Positions 18,157 to 27,077 are shown, counted from the first letter of the stretch. The stretch is DNA of 64,000 nt from an uncultured Coriobacteriaceae bacterium (GCA_900544245.1 UQUH01000002.1:6690-70689), one strand, 5' to 3'. Program-made: numbers and translations. Notes: a model not told the origin generated them from the sequence alone.

Positions 18157-18585
18157 CTAGTGTCTCTCGTTAATTGCCCGGCCAAAGGATTCCATCATCG
18201 CGAGCGCATCCTCGACTTTCTGCAGGGCGAGCCCTTGCGATTCGTCCCCGAGCACGAGTAGTTCGCTACCAGGCGCAAGGTCGAACACCTCGCGTGCGCG
18301 TTTGGGAATAACCACCTGCCCCCGCTCGCCCACACGCACCACACCGAAGATATGCTTGCCGCGCGGGGGAATGGGGTAGCCGCTTGCCACCTCATCGTGA
18401 TTGGCCAAATCGTCGATGGACACGCCGAAAAGCCTCGCGAGGGCGCGAACGTTCTCGAGGTCCGGTGTGGCCTCCCCGGACTCCCATTTGGCAACCGTCT
18501 GCCGTGCCACCCCCAGACGGCTCGCAAGCGCCTCTTGGGTAAACCCCTCGTGTTCACGCAGCGAGCGAATGTTCTGAGAAATCAT
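18157..18585 (-). CDS. HTH (XRE) regulator fused to an AbrB-type domain
   Basis: A 142-residue two-domain regulator. Residues 1-60 form an XRE helix-turn-helix (EALASRLGVARQTVAKWESG). Residues 75-115 form a SpoVT/AbrB-like swapped-hairpin fold (GVVRVGERGQVVIPKRAREVF...GSELLVLGDE). XRE and AbrB domains normally occur in separate proteins; the fusion recurs next to ABC-2 exporters. It is first in an operon with the ATPase and permease, so it probably represses them. Start has GGAGG ten bases upstream. Confidence 0.88.
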   Translation of the reverse strand: MISQNIRSLREHEGFTQEALASRLGVARQTVAKWESGEATPDLENVRALARLFGVSIDDLANHDEVASGYPIPPRGKHIFGVVRVGERGQVVIPKRAREVFDLAPGSELLVLGDESQGLALQKVEDALAMMESFGRAINERH

Positions 18586-18839
18586 ACGTTTCGCACCTCC
18601 GCGAAAGAGTGTACGACAGCAAATACGCGCAATCCACCAGCTTGAAGTGGAGATAATCGGGCGAATATGTCATGTCTGGGTGACATGCGCAATGTACGAA
18701 GCCCCACTCGTCGAGATTATCTTTTGTCAAAATATATCTGGAGAAGTCGTATTGACGACATCATCGGTGTTGACTGGTGCTAGCATGGAAGTTAGCAGGC
18801 GCAGACAAGCGCCGCATCATCGGAAAGAGGCGATTCGCT

Positions 18840-19238
18840 ATGCAAGATGTATTCGATAGCGATGTAATCATGGAGATAAAAGACGAGGAGACCTGGGAGC
18901 AAAAGGTCGACAATGCCCCCGGTCGCGTCATGGTCGAGTTCTTCGTAACCTGGTGTCCCCACTGCCAGCGCGAAGCCCCGCTGCTTGACGAGATGGCACC
19001 TGCCATCAGGGAGCACGGTGTTGAGGTCTATCATGCGAATGCCGAAGTCATGTGGACCAAGGGTAATGTCTACGGCATCTCCGAGACCCCCTCGTTCATT
19101 CTCGTCGATAACGGAGAACTCATTGCCAAACACGAGGGCTTCCTCACAAAGGACGAAATCCTGGCATTTGCCGAGGGCAAGGTTGACGAGCTCACGCCAA
19201 GCGTGGAGCAATCACTCAGCAGCATCGCGTTCCAATAA
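18840..19238 (+). CDS. Thioredoxin family protein
   Basis: A 132-residue thioredoxin-fold protein with active site WCPHC (C39, C42) and cis-proline in SETPSF. The CPHC motif, in place of CGPC, suggests a more oxidising or differently tuned potential, as in some DsbA-like or peroxidase-linked thioredoxins. No signal peptide, so cytoplasmic. The ATG at 18840 has AAAGAGG nine bases upstream; the frame continues upstream to 18777 but lacks a ribosome site. No thioredoxin reductase is adjacent. Confidence 0.88.
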   Translation: MQDVFDSDVIMEIKDEETWEQKVDNAPGRVMVEFFVTWCPHCQREAPLLDEMAPAIREHGVEVYHANAEVMWTKGNVYGISETPSFILVDNGELIAKHEGFLTKDEILAFAEGKVDELTPSVEQSLSSIAFQ

Positions 19239-19259
19239 GGCAGGCGAAGGCGCCCTGCC
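19239..19259. terminator. Hairpin between convergent thioredoxin and aldo/keto reductase genes
   Basis: GGCAGG (19239-19244) and CCTGCC (19254-19259) flank an 9-base loop, followed by ATTT on the plus strand. It starts on the base after the thioredoxin stop, and the reductase stop is 2 bases beyond, so it could end both transcripts. Confidence 0.5.
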
Positions 19260-19261
19260 AT

Positions 19262-20374
19262 TTACAAGCCAAGCAGCTCGACCGCGCGTTTGAGGTCGGC
19301 AACGATGGGGATTTGCTGCGGGCACACCTTCTCGCAGGCACCGCATTGCAGGCACTCGCTCGGCTTGCGCTTGTTCTTGCGCTCGCCACCGACGATCCAC
19401 TCGTTCTTGTAGCTACCGAACATCGTGTGCGCATTGAGCGCAAGCAGTGCGCCCGAGATGCCGATGTTGGCCGGGCATGCCTTCGCGCAGTAATCGCATC
19501 CGGTGCAGGGGATGAGGTCGAACTTCGCGAACTCGTCCTGCGCACGCGCAATCACCGCCTCCTCCTCGACACCCATGCATTCGAAATCCTGCATGGTGCG
19601 GATGTTGGCTTCCATTTGCGCAAGGTCGCTCATGCCCGAAAGCACGACGGCCACATCGGGCTGACTGGCGGCAAAGCGTAAGGCCCACGACGCACATGAA
19701 CTCGTCGGGTCGGCTTGCTCAAAAACATGGCGCACGGATTCGGGAGGGTTTGCCAGCAATCCGCCACGCAGCGGTTCCATGACCACGATGGGTTTGCCAT
19801 GCTTGCGCGCGACCTCGAGGCATGCATGGCTCTGATGCACTGGGTTATCCCAGTCGAGATAGTTCACCTGGAGCTGCACGAACTCGACTTCGGGATGCTT
19901 GCTCAACACGGTGTCGAGCGCATCGGCGCTGTCGTGGATGGAAAGCCCGAGATGGCGAATGACGTCCTCCTCGCGCTTGCGTCGCGCGAACTCCCACATG
20001 TCGAAGCGGTCAAACGCCTCGGTGCGCACGCTTCCCAGGTTGTGCATGAGGTAGTAGTCGATGTAGTCGGCGCCTGTGCGCTCGAGCGAGGTCTCGAGCT
20101 GGGCGTACGCCTCCTGGGCGTTATTGCATTTGAACCAGGGGGCGGCTTTGGTGGCGAGCAGGAACGCATCGCGCGGATAGCGCTCGACCAGCGCCTTGCG
20201 CGTGGCCTCCTCGCTTCCCGGATAGGCCCAGGCCGTGTCGAAGTAGTTGAAGCCGGCATCGAGGAAGGCGTCGACCATGTCGCCGAATTGTGGGATGTCG
20301 ATCTCGCCATCGATCTTCGGCAGGCGCATGAGGCCAAAGCCCAGCTTACCGTGGACGTCGTCAAAGCAGGTCAT
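19262..20374 (-). CDS. Aldo/keto reductase with C-terminal 2x[4Fe-4S] ferredoxin domain
   Basis: A 370-residue protein. Residues 1-270 form an AKR barrel (GLMRLP, FDTAWAYPGSEE, HNLGSV); residues 290-365 carry a ferredoxin domain with CTGCDYCAKACP and CLQCGACEKVCP, two [4Fe-4S] clusters. This AKR-ferredoxin fusion is common in anaerobes and presumably couples NAD(P)H-linked carbonyl reduction to ferredoxin. GAGGAG lies seven bases before the ATG at 20374, discounting a longer frame. Its start overlaps the end of the NAD(P)HX epimerase gene by 14 bases, so they form an operon. Confidence 0.92.
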   Translation of the reverse strand: MTCFDDVHGKLGFGLMRLPKIDGEIDIPQFGDMVDAFLDAGFNYFDTAWAYPGSEEATRKALVERYPRDAFLLATKAAPWFKCNNAQEAYAQLETSLERTGADYIDYYLMHNLGSVRTEAFDRFDMWEFARRKREEDVIRHLGLSIHDSADALDTVLSKHPEVEFVQLQVNYLDWDNPVHQSHACLEVARKHGKPIVVMEPLRGGLLANPPESVRHVFEQADPTSSCASWALRFAASQPDVAVVLSGMSDLAQMEANIRTMQDFECMGVEEEAVIARAQDEFAKFDLIPCTGCDYCAKACPANIGISGALLALNAHTMFGSYKNEWIVGGERKNKRKPSECLQCGACEKVCPQQIPIVADLKRAVELLGL

Positions 20375-21086
20375 CAAAATACTCCTCAATCGAGATGAGC
20401 GGGGCAAGCAGAAGCGTGCCCACGTATGGATACGCTTGCGATTCCAGAAGCCCGGTCTTGGGCACGATCATCGTAACGGTCTCGTCGGCCGCGATGCATT
20501 CGCTGGCGGTTGCACCGGTTTGGGCACTGAGTCCGCTGGGGCAATCGGCTGCGACGATGCGCACGCCGTGCTTGCGATGCGCCTCGTTTGCCAGACGAAT
20601 CCACGTTGCGTAGGGCTCGCGCACCTGATCGTGGGCAAAGCCGGTGCCAAGTATCGCGTCGACAATGACATCGGCGTTGTCGAGCAACCGTGCCAGTTCC
20701 GCATCTGACGGGGCGATAGCAAGGTCAAAGCTACCGGTAGATGCAGACTCGAGCGCAGCCGTGCGGGCTGGCTCCGCCGTTAGCTCTTCGGGGACGACCT
20801 TACTGACGAGCGTGACGTTGCGATCTGCCGCGGCAAGTGCACGCGCGGCCACCCACCCGTCGCCACCGTTGTTGCCCGAGCCCGCGAGGATGACAATCGT
20901 GGCGCCGGGCGCAGCGCGCGCTTCGACCGCGCGAGCAAGAGCGGTTCCCGCACGTGTCATGAGCTCCAAAAGCGATGTGCCGTCCCGTGCGATGCGCTGT
21001 TCGAGCGCGACGACATCTGCCACGTCGAGCACTGGGGCCTGCGCGATGTCGCCGTCCACGCACTGTACGTCGATGGTTCGTTGCAT
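20361..21086 (-). CDS. nnrE: NAD(P)H-hydrate epimerase (YjeF N-domain)
   Basis: A 241-residue single-domain epimerase that converts the R to the S form of hydrated NAD(P)H for repair. Diagnostic motifs are LAGSGNNGGDG (phosphate site), DAILGTGF and the AADCPSGL stretch. The NnrD dehydratase domain usually fused to it is absent here. AAGGG six bases before the ATG at 21086 decides the start; the frame continues upstream to 21164 with no ribosome site. It overlaps the ferredoxin-tailed AKR gene, linking cofactor repair with an NAD(P)H enzyme. Confidence 0.9.
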   Translation of the reverse strand: MQRTIDVQCVDGDIAQAPVLDVADVVALEQRIARDGTSLLELMTRAGTALARAVEARAAPGATIVILAGSGNNGGDGWVAARALAAADRNVTLVSKVVPEELTAEPARTAALESASTGSFDLAIAPSDAELARLLDNADVIVDAILGTGFAHDQVREPYATWIRLANEAHRKHGVRIVAADCPSGLSAQTGATASECIAADETVTMIVPKTGLLESQAYPYVGTLLLAPLISIEEYFDDLL

Positions 21087-21178
21087 ACGGGACCCTTCAA
21101 AATCGGATGCCGGACTTGCGTCATTATCCCACAGGACGGATTCCGCTAAGATGCAAGCAGTCAAGTTGCGGAGGCATC

Positions 21179-21703
21179 ATGGACGCACATGAAATATACC
21201 TTGCCGGCGGGTGCTTCTGGGGCACCGAGGCGTATCTGAAGAAGCTCCCGGGGATTATTGATACCGAGGTCGGCTACGTAAATGCGAGCGTCGAGAATCC
21301 GAGCTACGAGGACGTATGCACGGGCACGACAAACGCGGCCGAAGCCGTGAAGGTTACGTATGACGCTGACGTAATCTCGCTGCCGTTGCTTTTGCAGGCC
21401 TACTTGCGCACCATCGACCCATTTTCACTTAACCGCCAGGGCAATGACGTGGGCACGCAGTATCGCACCGGAATCTACTGGACGGACCCGACGGATGCCC
21501 ATGCGGCAGAATCATTGCTCATGGAGCTTGTGCGCAAAGCCGGAAAACAGCCACGTGTGGAAGCTGCACCGCTCGCAAACTTCTACCCTGCCGAGAACTA
21601 TCATCAGGACTATCTTGGCAAAAACCCTTTTGGCTACTGCCATGTGAATCTCGCGGATGCCAACGCGTTTATCGCCGAGCACGCGGCGGATTTCGGGGCT
21701 TGA
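21179..21703 (+). CDS. msrA: Peptide methionine-S-sulfoxide reductase A
   Basis: A 174-residue MsrA reducing the S-epimer of methionine sulfoxide. The catalytic Cys12 lies in GCFWG; EVGYVNA, YHQDYLGKNP and the Glu/Asp sites match. There is no fused MsrB domain. GGAGG sits four bases before the ATG. It is first in an apparent operon with an unknown ABM-like protein (13-base gap) and an ArsC-like protein (14-base gap). Divergent from the epimerase gene. Confidence 0.95.
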   Translation: MDAHEIYLAGGCFWGTEAYLKKLPGIIDTEVGYVNASVENPSYEDVCTGTTNAAEAVKVTYDADVISLPLLLQAYLRTIDPFSLNRQGNDVGTQYRTGIYWTDPTDAHAAESLLMELVRKAGKQPRVEAAPLANFYPAENYHQDYLGKNPFGYCHVNLADANAFIAEHAADFGA

Positions 21704-21716
21704 AAGAGGAGCAGCA

Positions 21717-22064
21717 ATGTCATTTGTAGAAGTGTGCATATATCAGGTGAAACCACAGAAGGTCGAGGAATTTGAGACACTCATGTTGGAGGCAAAAGAG
21801 CTTCTCGAGCAACAGCCGGGCCTTTTGTCGCTGCGCTTCATCAAACGTGGATATCGTGTCGACATGGAGCAGATTCGCGATGGCCTGCCGCCCATCGAAC
21901 TCACACGTGTCGTGAAGAGCGTGAAGTATGTGCTCGTCTGGGAGTTTGACTCGAAGGAAAACTACGGGCTAGCCCAGAAAGCCCTGTACAAAAGCTACTG
22001 GAAGCCCATTGAGCGCTGTCTCGTAATGCCCCATGACAAGTACCTCGGCGAGAGCTTGTTTTAG
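21717..22064 (+). CDS. Conserved small protein, dimeric ferredoxin-like (ABM-type) fold suspected
   Basis: A 115-residue soluble protein starting MSFVEVCIYQVKPQKVEEFE. The beta-strand/helix opening, the PGLLSLRFIKR centre and the VLVWEFDSKENY strand resemble stress-response or antibiotic-biosynthesis monooxygenase dimers. No catalytic residues are assignable. The ATG has AGAGGAG seven bases upstream. Lies between msrA and the ArsC-like gene, suggesting a role in redox stress. Confidence 0.65.
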   Translation: MSFVEVCIYQVKPQKVEEFETLMLEAKELLEQQPGLLSLRFIKRGYRVDMEQIRDGLPPIELTRVVKSVKYVLVWEFDSKENYGLAQKALYKSYWKPIERCLVMPHDKYLGESLF

Positions 22065-22078
22065 CAAGGAGAGCGGTC

Positions 22079-22444
22079 ATGTCTAACGAAGTCCTGTTTC
22101 TGGAATACCCGAAGTGCTCCACCTGCAAGAAGGCCAAAAAATGGCTTGACGAGCATGGTGTGAGCTATACGACGCGCCACATCGTGGAGGACAACCCCAG
22201 CGCCGACGAGCTTCGCGCATGGCACGAGCGAAGCGGGCTCCCCCTCAAGCGCTTCTTCAACACGAGCGGCATGCTCTACCGTGAGATGGAGCTGTCGAAG
22301 AAGCTGCCCGACATGGACGAAGCCGCGCAATACGCCCTGTTGGCAAGCGATGGCATGCTCGTGAAGCGTCCCCTGCTGGTGACCGACGCGACGGCGATTC
22401 CTGGTTTCAAGGAAGAGGCCTGGATGCGAGCATTGGGTCTATAG
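22079..22444 (+). CDS. ArsC/Spx/MgsR family protein
   Basis: A 121-residue thioredoxin-fold protein with PKCSTCKKAKKWL (C13, C16) near the N-terminus and KRPLLV near the C-terminus. Cys-x-x-Cys at the start marks the YffB/MgsR/Spx-like branch; arsenate reductases normally have a single catalytic Cys there. It may be a reductase or a redox-sensing RNA polymerase-binding regulator; the arginine triad of true arsenate reductases is not evident. Last gene of the msrA operon. Confidence 0.85.
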   Translation: MSNEVLFLEYPKCSTCKKAKKWLDEHGVSYTTRHIVEDNPSADELRAWHERSGLPLKRFFNTSGMLYREMELSKKLPDMDEAAQYALLASDGMLVKRPLLVTDATAIPGFKEEAWMRALGL

Positions 22445-22488
22445 CTCCAGCTTGCCGGTTTGTAGTCCAGACGGTTGGGGCAACTTAA

Positions 22489-22949
22489 TCACGCGCGCAG
22501 CTGCTTCTCCATCATCTCGTATACGAGCTTCACGCCGTTGCCGACGTCGAGCACGCCGTGCCCCGTCTCTTGTAGCCCCGGTGCTCGTACAGCATCACGG
22601 CGGGAAGCGATGCGTCCAGTACGGCGGTTTCGTGTTCGCGAGCGATGCGCGCTTCCAGACAATCGAGGATATGCGAGCCGAAGCCCTGCCCCTGACATTC
22701 GGGAAGCACGTACACACTCGTGATGTGGTTTCCGTCAGCGCAGCCCACGCCGACAATCTTGCCCTCGTCCAGGAGCACGTCCCTGTTGCCGGACTCTACA
22801 CCCTCTTGCACGTGCTCGCGACTGTGCAACTGGCAGAAAAAGTCGACGACTTCGGTTGGGTAATATTTGGGATACACCGCGCGGATCGTGGACTGCATGA
22901 CGTGGTGAATCCCGTCGATATGCTCTGGACCAGCGGTAACGTATTCCAT
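22489..22949 (-). pseudogene. GNAT acetyltransferase broken by a one-base frameshift
   Basis: The ATG at 22949 (GGAG upstream) opens a GNAT with TSVYVLPECQGQGFGSHIL as acetyl-CoA loop. After EHRGYK near base 22568 the frame runs into unrelated Arg/Thr/Ser residues and ends at 22530. The next frame continues the expected sequence as ETGHGVLDVGNGVKLVYEMM and ends at 22489. Inserting one A in the AAGAG run restores one protein of about 152 residues. Either a recent inactivation or a base error. Confidence 0.75.
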
Positions 22950-23071
22950 GTTGCTCCTTCTCGCATGAGAAGCCAGACAGATACTCTATGCGATTGTACG
23001 GCACGGGGAGACGTGCGTGCGTCAAAGACTTAAGATGGGGGACACCATCCAACCGTTCGGGGGAGCATGCC

Positions 23072-24049
23072 ATGTCGAAAATCGTCGTGTCAGATTTCGA
23101 TCTCGGGGATACCGCGCTCGAGAGGCAAATGGTCGAGGCTGCCGGCATTGAGTTCGCCGCATTCGGAAACGAGGATGACCGTGCCCCCGAGGCGCTCATC
23201 GAACACTTGCAGGATGCCGATGGCGCTATCACCTCATATGGTGACTATACCGCCGCGGTGTTCCAGGCGTTACCAAAACTCAAGGTCGTGAGCAAGACGG
23301 GCACGGGTGTCGACAACATCGACGTGGCTGCGGCAACCAAGAGCGGTACTGCGGTTTGCAATGTTCCCGGCTATGGTACGGAGGTCGTCTCCGATCACGC
23401 CATCGCGCTCGCGATGTGCGTGCTGCGTCGCATCAACGAGATGGATGCCGATATGCGGCAGGGCATGTGGGACTTTCACAAACGCCGCCCGCTCGGGCAG
23501 GTGCAGGGGCGCAGCTTCGGCATTGTCGGGTACGGGCATATCGGACGGGCGACGGCGCGCAAGGCCCGCGGACTTGGCTTCGACGTCATGGTTTGGGACC
23601 GCAAGGGCGTGCCGGGACGCTTCACGCCGGAGGACTTCCCGTACGTGAGCTTGGACGACCTGCTTGCACGGGCCGATATCGTGAGCTTTCACACGGCGCT
23701 GACGCCCGAGACGCATCATCTGCTTGATGCGGAGCGCATCGCCACCATGAAGTCCGACGCCATCGTCATCAACACCTCGCGTGGTGCCATCGTGGATACC
23801 GATGCGCTGGCCCAGGCGCTTGTCGCGGGCAAGCTCTGGGGTGCCGGTATCGACGTGTTCGAGGAGGAACCCGTTTCGATTGATGCACCCATTTGCAAGG
23901 CGCCGCATACGGTGCTTACGCCGCATGTCGCCTACTGGTCCGAGGAGACGGCCGTCCAGCTTCGCACGCGCTGCACGCAAAACGTCATCGACGTGGTGCT
24001 CGGCAAAAAGCCCGAAAGCTGCGTGAATGCCGAGGTGCTCGCGCACTAG
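23072..24049 (+). CDS. D-isomer-specific 2-hydroxyacid dehydrogenase
   Basis: A 325-residue NAD-dependent dehydrogenase. The nucleotide motif GYGHIG lies at residues 153-158; NTSRGAIVD carries the catalytic Arg, EEEPV the Glu and LTPHVAYWSEE the His. The protein resembles the CtBP-like/phosphoglycerate dehydrogenase branch (C-terminal binding protein type), lacking an ACT domain. GGGGGAG lies six bases before the ATG. Substrate unassigned; it could reduce 2-oxoacids from amino-acid fermentation. Confidence 0.9.
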   Translation: MSKIVVSDFDLGDTALERQMVEAAGIEFAAFGNEDDRAPEALIEHLQDADGAITSYGDYTAAVFQALPKLKVVSKTGTGVDNIDVAAATKSGTAVCNVPGYGTEVVSDHAIALAMCVLRRINEMDADMRQGMWDFHKRRPLGQVQGRSFGIVGYGHIGRATARKARGLGFDVMVWDRKGVPGRFTPEDFPYVSLDDLLARADIVSFHTALTPETHHLLDAERIATMKSDAIVINTSRGAIVDTDALAQALVAGKLWGAGIDVFEEEPVSIDAPICKAPHTVLTPHVAYWSEETAVQLRTRCTQNVIDVVLGKKPESCVNAEVLAH

Positions 24050-24066
24050 CGGAGTGGCTTGTCGTG

Positions 24067-26667
24067 TCACAGCAGCGGCTTGAGGTACTTTCCCGTCACG
24101 CTTTCCGCACATGTGACGATGTGTTCGGGCGTGCCGGCGCAGACGATTTCGCCACCTGCCTCGCCGCCGCCCGGACCCATGTCGATTACGTAATCGGAGT
24201 TCGCGATGAGGTCGAGGTCGTGTTCGATGACAATGACCGTCGCGCCCTTGTCCACCAGCCTTTGCAAGACGCGTAGCAGCACCTCTACGTCTGCCGGATG
24301 CAGCCCGATGGTGGGCTCGTCGAAGACAAAGAGGGCATCTTGCTGCTTCTTGTGCATCTCACCGGCGAGCTTGAGGCGCTGGGCTTCGCCACCCGAGAGC
24401 GCAGGCGTCGACTCGCCGAGGGTGAGGTATCCCAGGCCCAGGTCGGAGAGCGTCTGCAACTTGGCCTTTGCCTTGGGGATGCTCGTGGATGCCATGCAAA
24501 GCAGCTCGTCCACCGTGAGCGCGAGGACGTCGGGCAGGGAAAGCTCCTCGGTCGGATTGTCGTCTGCGCCCGCTGGCTCTTCCGCTTCGTCGTGACATCC
24601 GTCGATATCCTCAAATGGCAGGCGTATGTCATAGGCGTCCTGGCCGTAGCGCGAGCCGTGACAGTCGGGACACATGATGTCGACATCGGGGAGGAACTGG
24701 ACGTCGAGCGATATCTGGCCCGTGCCGTCGCAGGTAGGACAGCGCAAGCTCCCCGTGTTATACGAGAAGGCGTCGGTCTTGAGCTTGCGATTCTTGGCGG
24801 CAGGTGTCGCGGCGAATGCCCGGCGCAAATCGTCCATGGTGCCGGAATAGGTAGCCACCGTCGACCGAACGTTTGCTCCGATGGGCGTCGCGTCGATGAG
24901 ATGGACGCGCTTGATGCCCGGCGCGTCGATGCTGCGCACATGTGCGGGCAGCTTTCTGCCGTCAAGCGCCGCTTGCAGTGCGGGGATGAGGCTCTCGAGG
25001 ACGAGGGTGGTCTTTCCCGATCCCGAGACGCCGGTGATGGCTGTCATACGTCCCAGGGGAATCTTCACGGAAAGCGATTTCACGGTATGCAGGGGCAACG
25101 TCTCGAGCTTGATGGCGGCTTTCTCGAACATAACCTCGTCATTTGCACGTTCGCGCACATGTACGTGCTTTGCGCCCGAGAGGTAGGGCCCGATGCAGGA
25201 GGCCGGGTCGGACTCGATCTGTTTGACAGCGCCCTGGGCGATGACACGACCACCGTCTGAGCCCGATCCGGGGCCGATCTCCACGATGTAGTCGGTGGCC
25301 CTGAGCACGCTGAGGTCATGGTCCACCACGACAACCGAGTTGCCATCGCCCATGAGGTCGTCGATGACGCCGAGCAGTCCCTCAACGTTTGAGGGGTGCA
25401 GACCGATGGAGGGCTCGTCGAGCACGTAGAGCACACCGGTAGTGCGCGTGCGCACGGCGCGGGCCAACTGGACGCGCTGCAGCTCGCCGTTGGAAAGCGT
25501 AGAGCCGGCACGGTCCAGGCTCAAATAGCCGAGGCCGAGCTGCTGCAGGCGATGCATCGGCTCGTTCATCTCCACGACAATCGCCTTGGCCATGGGGCGC
25601 ATTTCCCCGGGCAGCTTGTCCGGAAGCGTCGGGGCCCATTGTGCCAGCTCGTCGAGGGTCTGGGCCGTGGCTTGCGCCAGGTTCATATCGTCCAGGAGGC
25701 TCGAGCGTGCCTTGGCTGAGAGGCGGGTTCCATGGCAATCCGGGCAGGTTCCCTGCTTGAGGAAGCGCGCGACGCGGGCAAGTCCCTTTTCGTCCTTCAC
25801 CTTGGCAAGGGCGTTCTTCACCGTGTTGACCGCGCTGTAGTACGTGAAGTCGAGCTCGGTGGCGTGGCTCTTGTTCTTGGGCACGTAGAGGATATGGCGC
25901 TTCTCCATGGGCCCGTGCAGCACGATTTCCTTCTCGTGATCGGTGAGGTCGCGATAGGGCACGTCGATGCGCACGCCCATTTCCTGGGCGACCTGCGGCA
26001 TGAGCGACCACATGAGCTGGCGCCAGGGAGCGACCGCGCCCTCTTCGAGCGTGAGCGAGTCATCGGCGATGAGCGTCGACTCGTCGATTTCGCGCACGAC
26101 GCCCGTGCCCCCGCAGGTGGGGCAGGCGCCCGCGCTGTTGAAGGCGAGGTCCTCGGCGCTCGGACCATAGAACGTCTCGTGGCAGATCGGGCATTCGAGC
26201 GGCTTTTCGGCAGCCACGTTGAGGCTGGGCGGCACGTGATGGCCGTTAGGACATTCGTGGCTGCCCAGGCGCGAGAACATGAGACGCAGATAGTTGAGCA
26301 GCTCGGTGGAGGTTCCGAAAGTGGAATGCACCCCGGGCGTGGAAGGGCGCTGGCGCAGCGCGATGGCAGCCGGCACGTGCAAGACCTCATCCACCTGTGC
26401 GCGTGTGGTCTGACTGATGCGGCGGCGCGTGTAGGTGGAAAGCGCCTCGAGATAGCGACGACTGCCCTCCGCGTACAGCACGCCCAGGGCAAGCGAGCTC
26501 TTTCCCGATCCGGATACGCCGGCGATGCCGACCATCTGGTGCAACGGGATGTCGACGTCGATGTCCTTCAGGTTGTGGACGCGCGCACCGCGCACCTCGA
26601 TGGCGGCCGGCTCGCGAAAGACGATGTCACCGATGCTGCAGGAAGCGTCATTGTGTTTGTCTGGCAT
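24067..26667 (-). CDS. UvrA-like ATPase without UvrB-binding domain (UvrA2 type)
   Basis: An 866-residue twin ABC ATPase. Both Walker A motifs read GVSGSGK(S/T); zinc motifs CPNGHH...CPICHE, CPTCGGTG, CPDCHGTR and CPTCDGTG...CPDCHGS are present, as are the two ABC signatures LSNGELQRVQ and LSGGEAQRLKLA. The roughly 120-residue UvrB-interaction insertion of housekeeping UvrA is missing after the first zinc pair. Such class II UvrAs occur in drug producers and resistant bacteria. The ATG at 26667 has GGAGAG upstream and is preferred to 26694. Confidence 0.9.
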   Translation of the reverse strand: MPDKHNDASCSIGDIVFREPAAIEVRGARVHNLKDIDVDIPLHQMVGIAGVSGSGKSSLALGVLYAEGSRRYLEALSTYTRRRISQTTRAQVDEVLHVPAAIALRQRPSTPGVHSTFGTSTELLNYLRLMFSRLGSHECPNGHHVPPSLNVAAEKPLECPICHETFYGPSAEDLAFNSAGACPTCGGTGVVREIDESTLIADDSLTLEEGAVAPWRQLMWSLMPQVAQEMGVRIDVPYRDLTDHEKEIVLHGPMEKRHILYVPKNKSHATELDFTYYSAVNTVKNALAKVKDEKGLARVARFLKQGTCPDCHGTRLSAKARSSLLDDMNLAQATAQTLDELAQWAPTLPDKLPGEMRPMAKAIVVEMNEPMHRLQQLGLGYLSLDRAGSTLSNGELQRVQLARAVRTRTTGVLYVLDEPSIGLHPSNVEGLLGVIDDLMGDGNSVVVVDHDLSVLRATDYIVEIGPGSGSDGGRVIAQGAVKQIESDPASCIGPYLSGAKHVHVRERANDEVMFEKAAIKLETLPLHTVKSLSVKIPLGRMTAITGVSGSGKTTLVLESLIPALQAALDGRKLPAHVRSIDAPGIKRVHLIDATPIGANVRSTVATYSGTMDDLRRAFAATPAAKNRKLKTDAFSYNTGSLRCPTCDGTGQISLDVQFLPDVDIMCPDCHGSRYGQDAYDIRLPFEDIDGCHDEAEEPAGADDNPTEELSLPDVLALTVDELLCMASTSIPKAKAKLQTLSDLGLGYLTLGESTPALSGGEAQRLKLAGEMHKKQQDALFVFDEPTIGLHPADVEVLLRVLQRLVDKGATVIVIEHDLDLIANSDYVIDMGPGGGEAGGEIVCAGTPEHIVTCAESVTGKYLKPLL

Positions 26668-26683
26668 ATCAGCTCTCCATCGG

Positions 26684-26718
26684 GAATGAGACACTTGCTC
26701 AGAGCAATTGTCTCATTC
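26684..26718. repeat. 35-bp palindrome in a divergent promoter gap
   Basis: GAATGAGACA-c-TTGCTC-A-GAGCAA-t-TGTCTCATTC is a near-perfect inverted repeat with a single central base and one mismatch. It lies 16 bases before the UvrA-like gene and 33 bases before the small basic gene, so it cannot be a terminator of either. Related to 6046-6072. An operator or a MITE-like hairpin are both possible. Confidence 0.7.
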
Positions 26719-26751
26719 TAATATGTCGGTGACGCGAAGGAGGTGAGGCTG

Positions 26752-27063
26752 ATGTCCAAGAAGAAACGCGCGAAGAAACACAACGTGCCAAAGACCGGTG
26801 CGGTGTGGCGGCAGACGTCCGAAGAGGCGACGCTCGCGAAGATGCCGCGATACGATGCGTTTGCCGGTGGCTATGGTCCCCATGGCAGCAAGAAGTACGA
26901 TCGCGCAAAGGTAAAGCAGGACTGGCGACGCCAGATTGGACAAGAAGGAGCCTCTCGGGGCTCCTTTCCTTTATACGCGAAAAAGTTCGCAAAAGCGCTT
27001 GACCCTCTCGTCGCGTCAGGGCCCATGATGCCTCTCGAAGACACGTATGGAGCAATGGGTTAG
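26752..27063 (+). CDS. Small basic protein of unknown function (3' end doubtful)
   Basis: ATG preceded by AAGGAGG at eight bases; the product starts MSKKKRAKKHNVPKTGAVWR and is strongly basic for about 65 residues, ending near VKQDWRRQIGQEG. The reading frame continues to 103 residues, but the remainder is encoded across a terminator-like hairpin (26945-26966) and a promoter-like region of the TipA gene. I suspect the original stop was lost and that only the first two thirds are authentic. No family recognised; Lys/Arg-rich start suggests nucleic-acid or ribosome contact. Confidence 0.55.
   Translation: MSKKKRAKKHNVPKTGAVWRQTSEEATLAKMPRYDAFAGGYGPHGSKKYDRAKVKQDWRRQIGQEGASRGSFPLYAKKFAKALDPLVASGPMMPLEDTYGAMG
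26945..26966 (+). terminator. Terminator-like hairpin inside the small basic ORF
   Basis: AAGGAGCC / GGCTCCTT perfect 8-bp arms with loop TCTCGG, followed by TCCTTTA. It occurs inside the reading frame of the gene at 26752, about 100 bases before its stop. Confidence 0.6.
26999..27029 (+). promoter_or_regulatory. MerR-type promoter candidate for the TipA-like gene
   Basis: TTGACC (26999-27004), 19-base spacer, CATGAT (27024-27029). The over-long 19-base spacer and the partial dyad GACCCT...CAGGGcC across it are typical of MerR-family targets, and TipA-type regulators activate their own promoter. Start codon of the regulator is 49 bases downstream. Confidence 0.4.
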
Positions 27064-27077
27064 GAAGGATCGCAATC

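Noticed and set aside
22079..22444. True arsenate reductase
   Set aside because: CxxC near the N-terminus and absence of the arginine triad point to the Spx/MgsR/YffB branch, and no ars genes are near.
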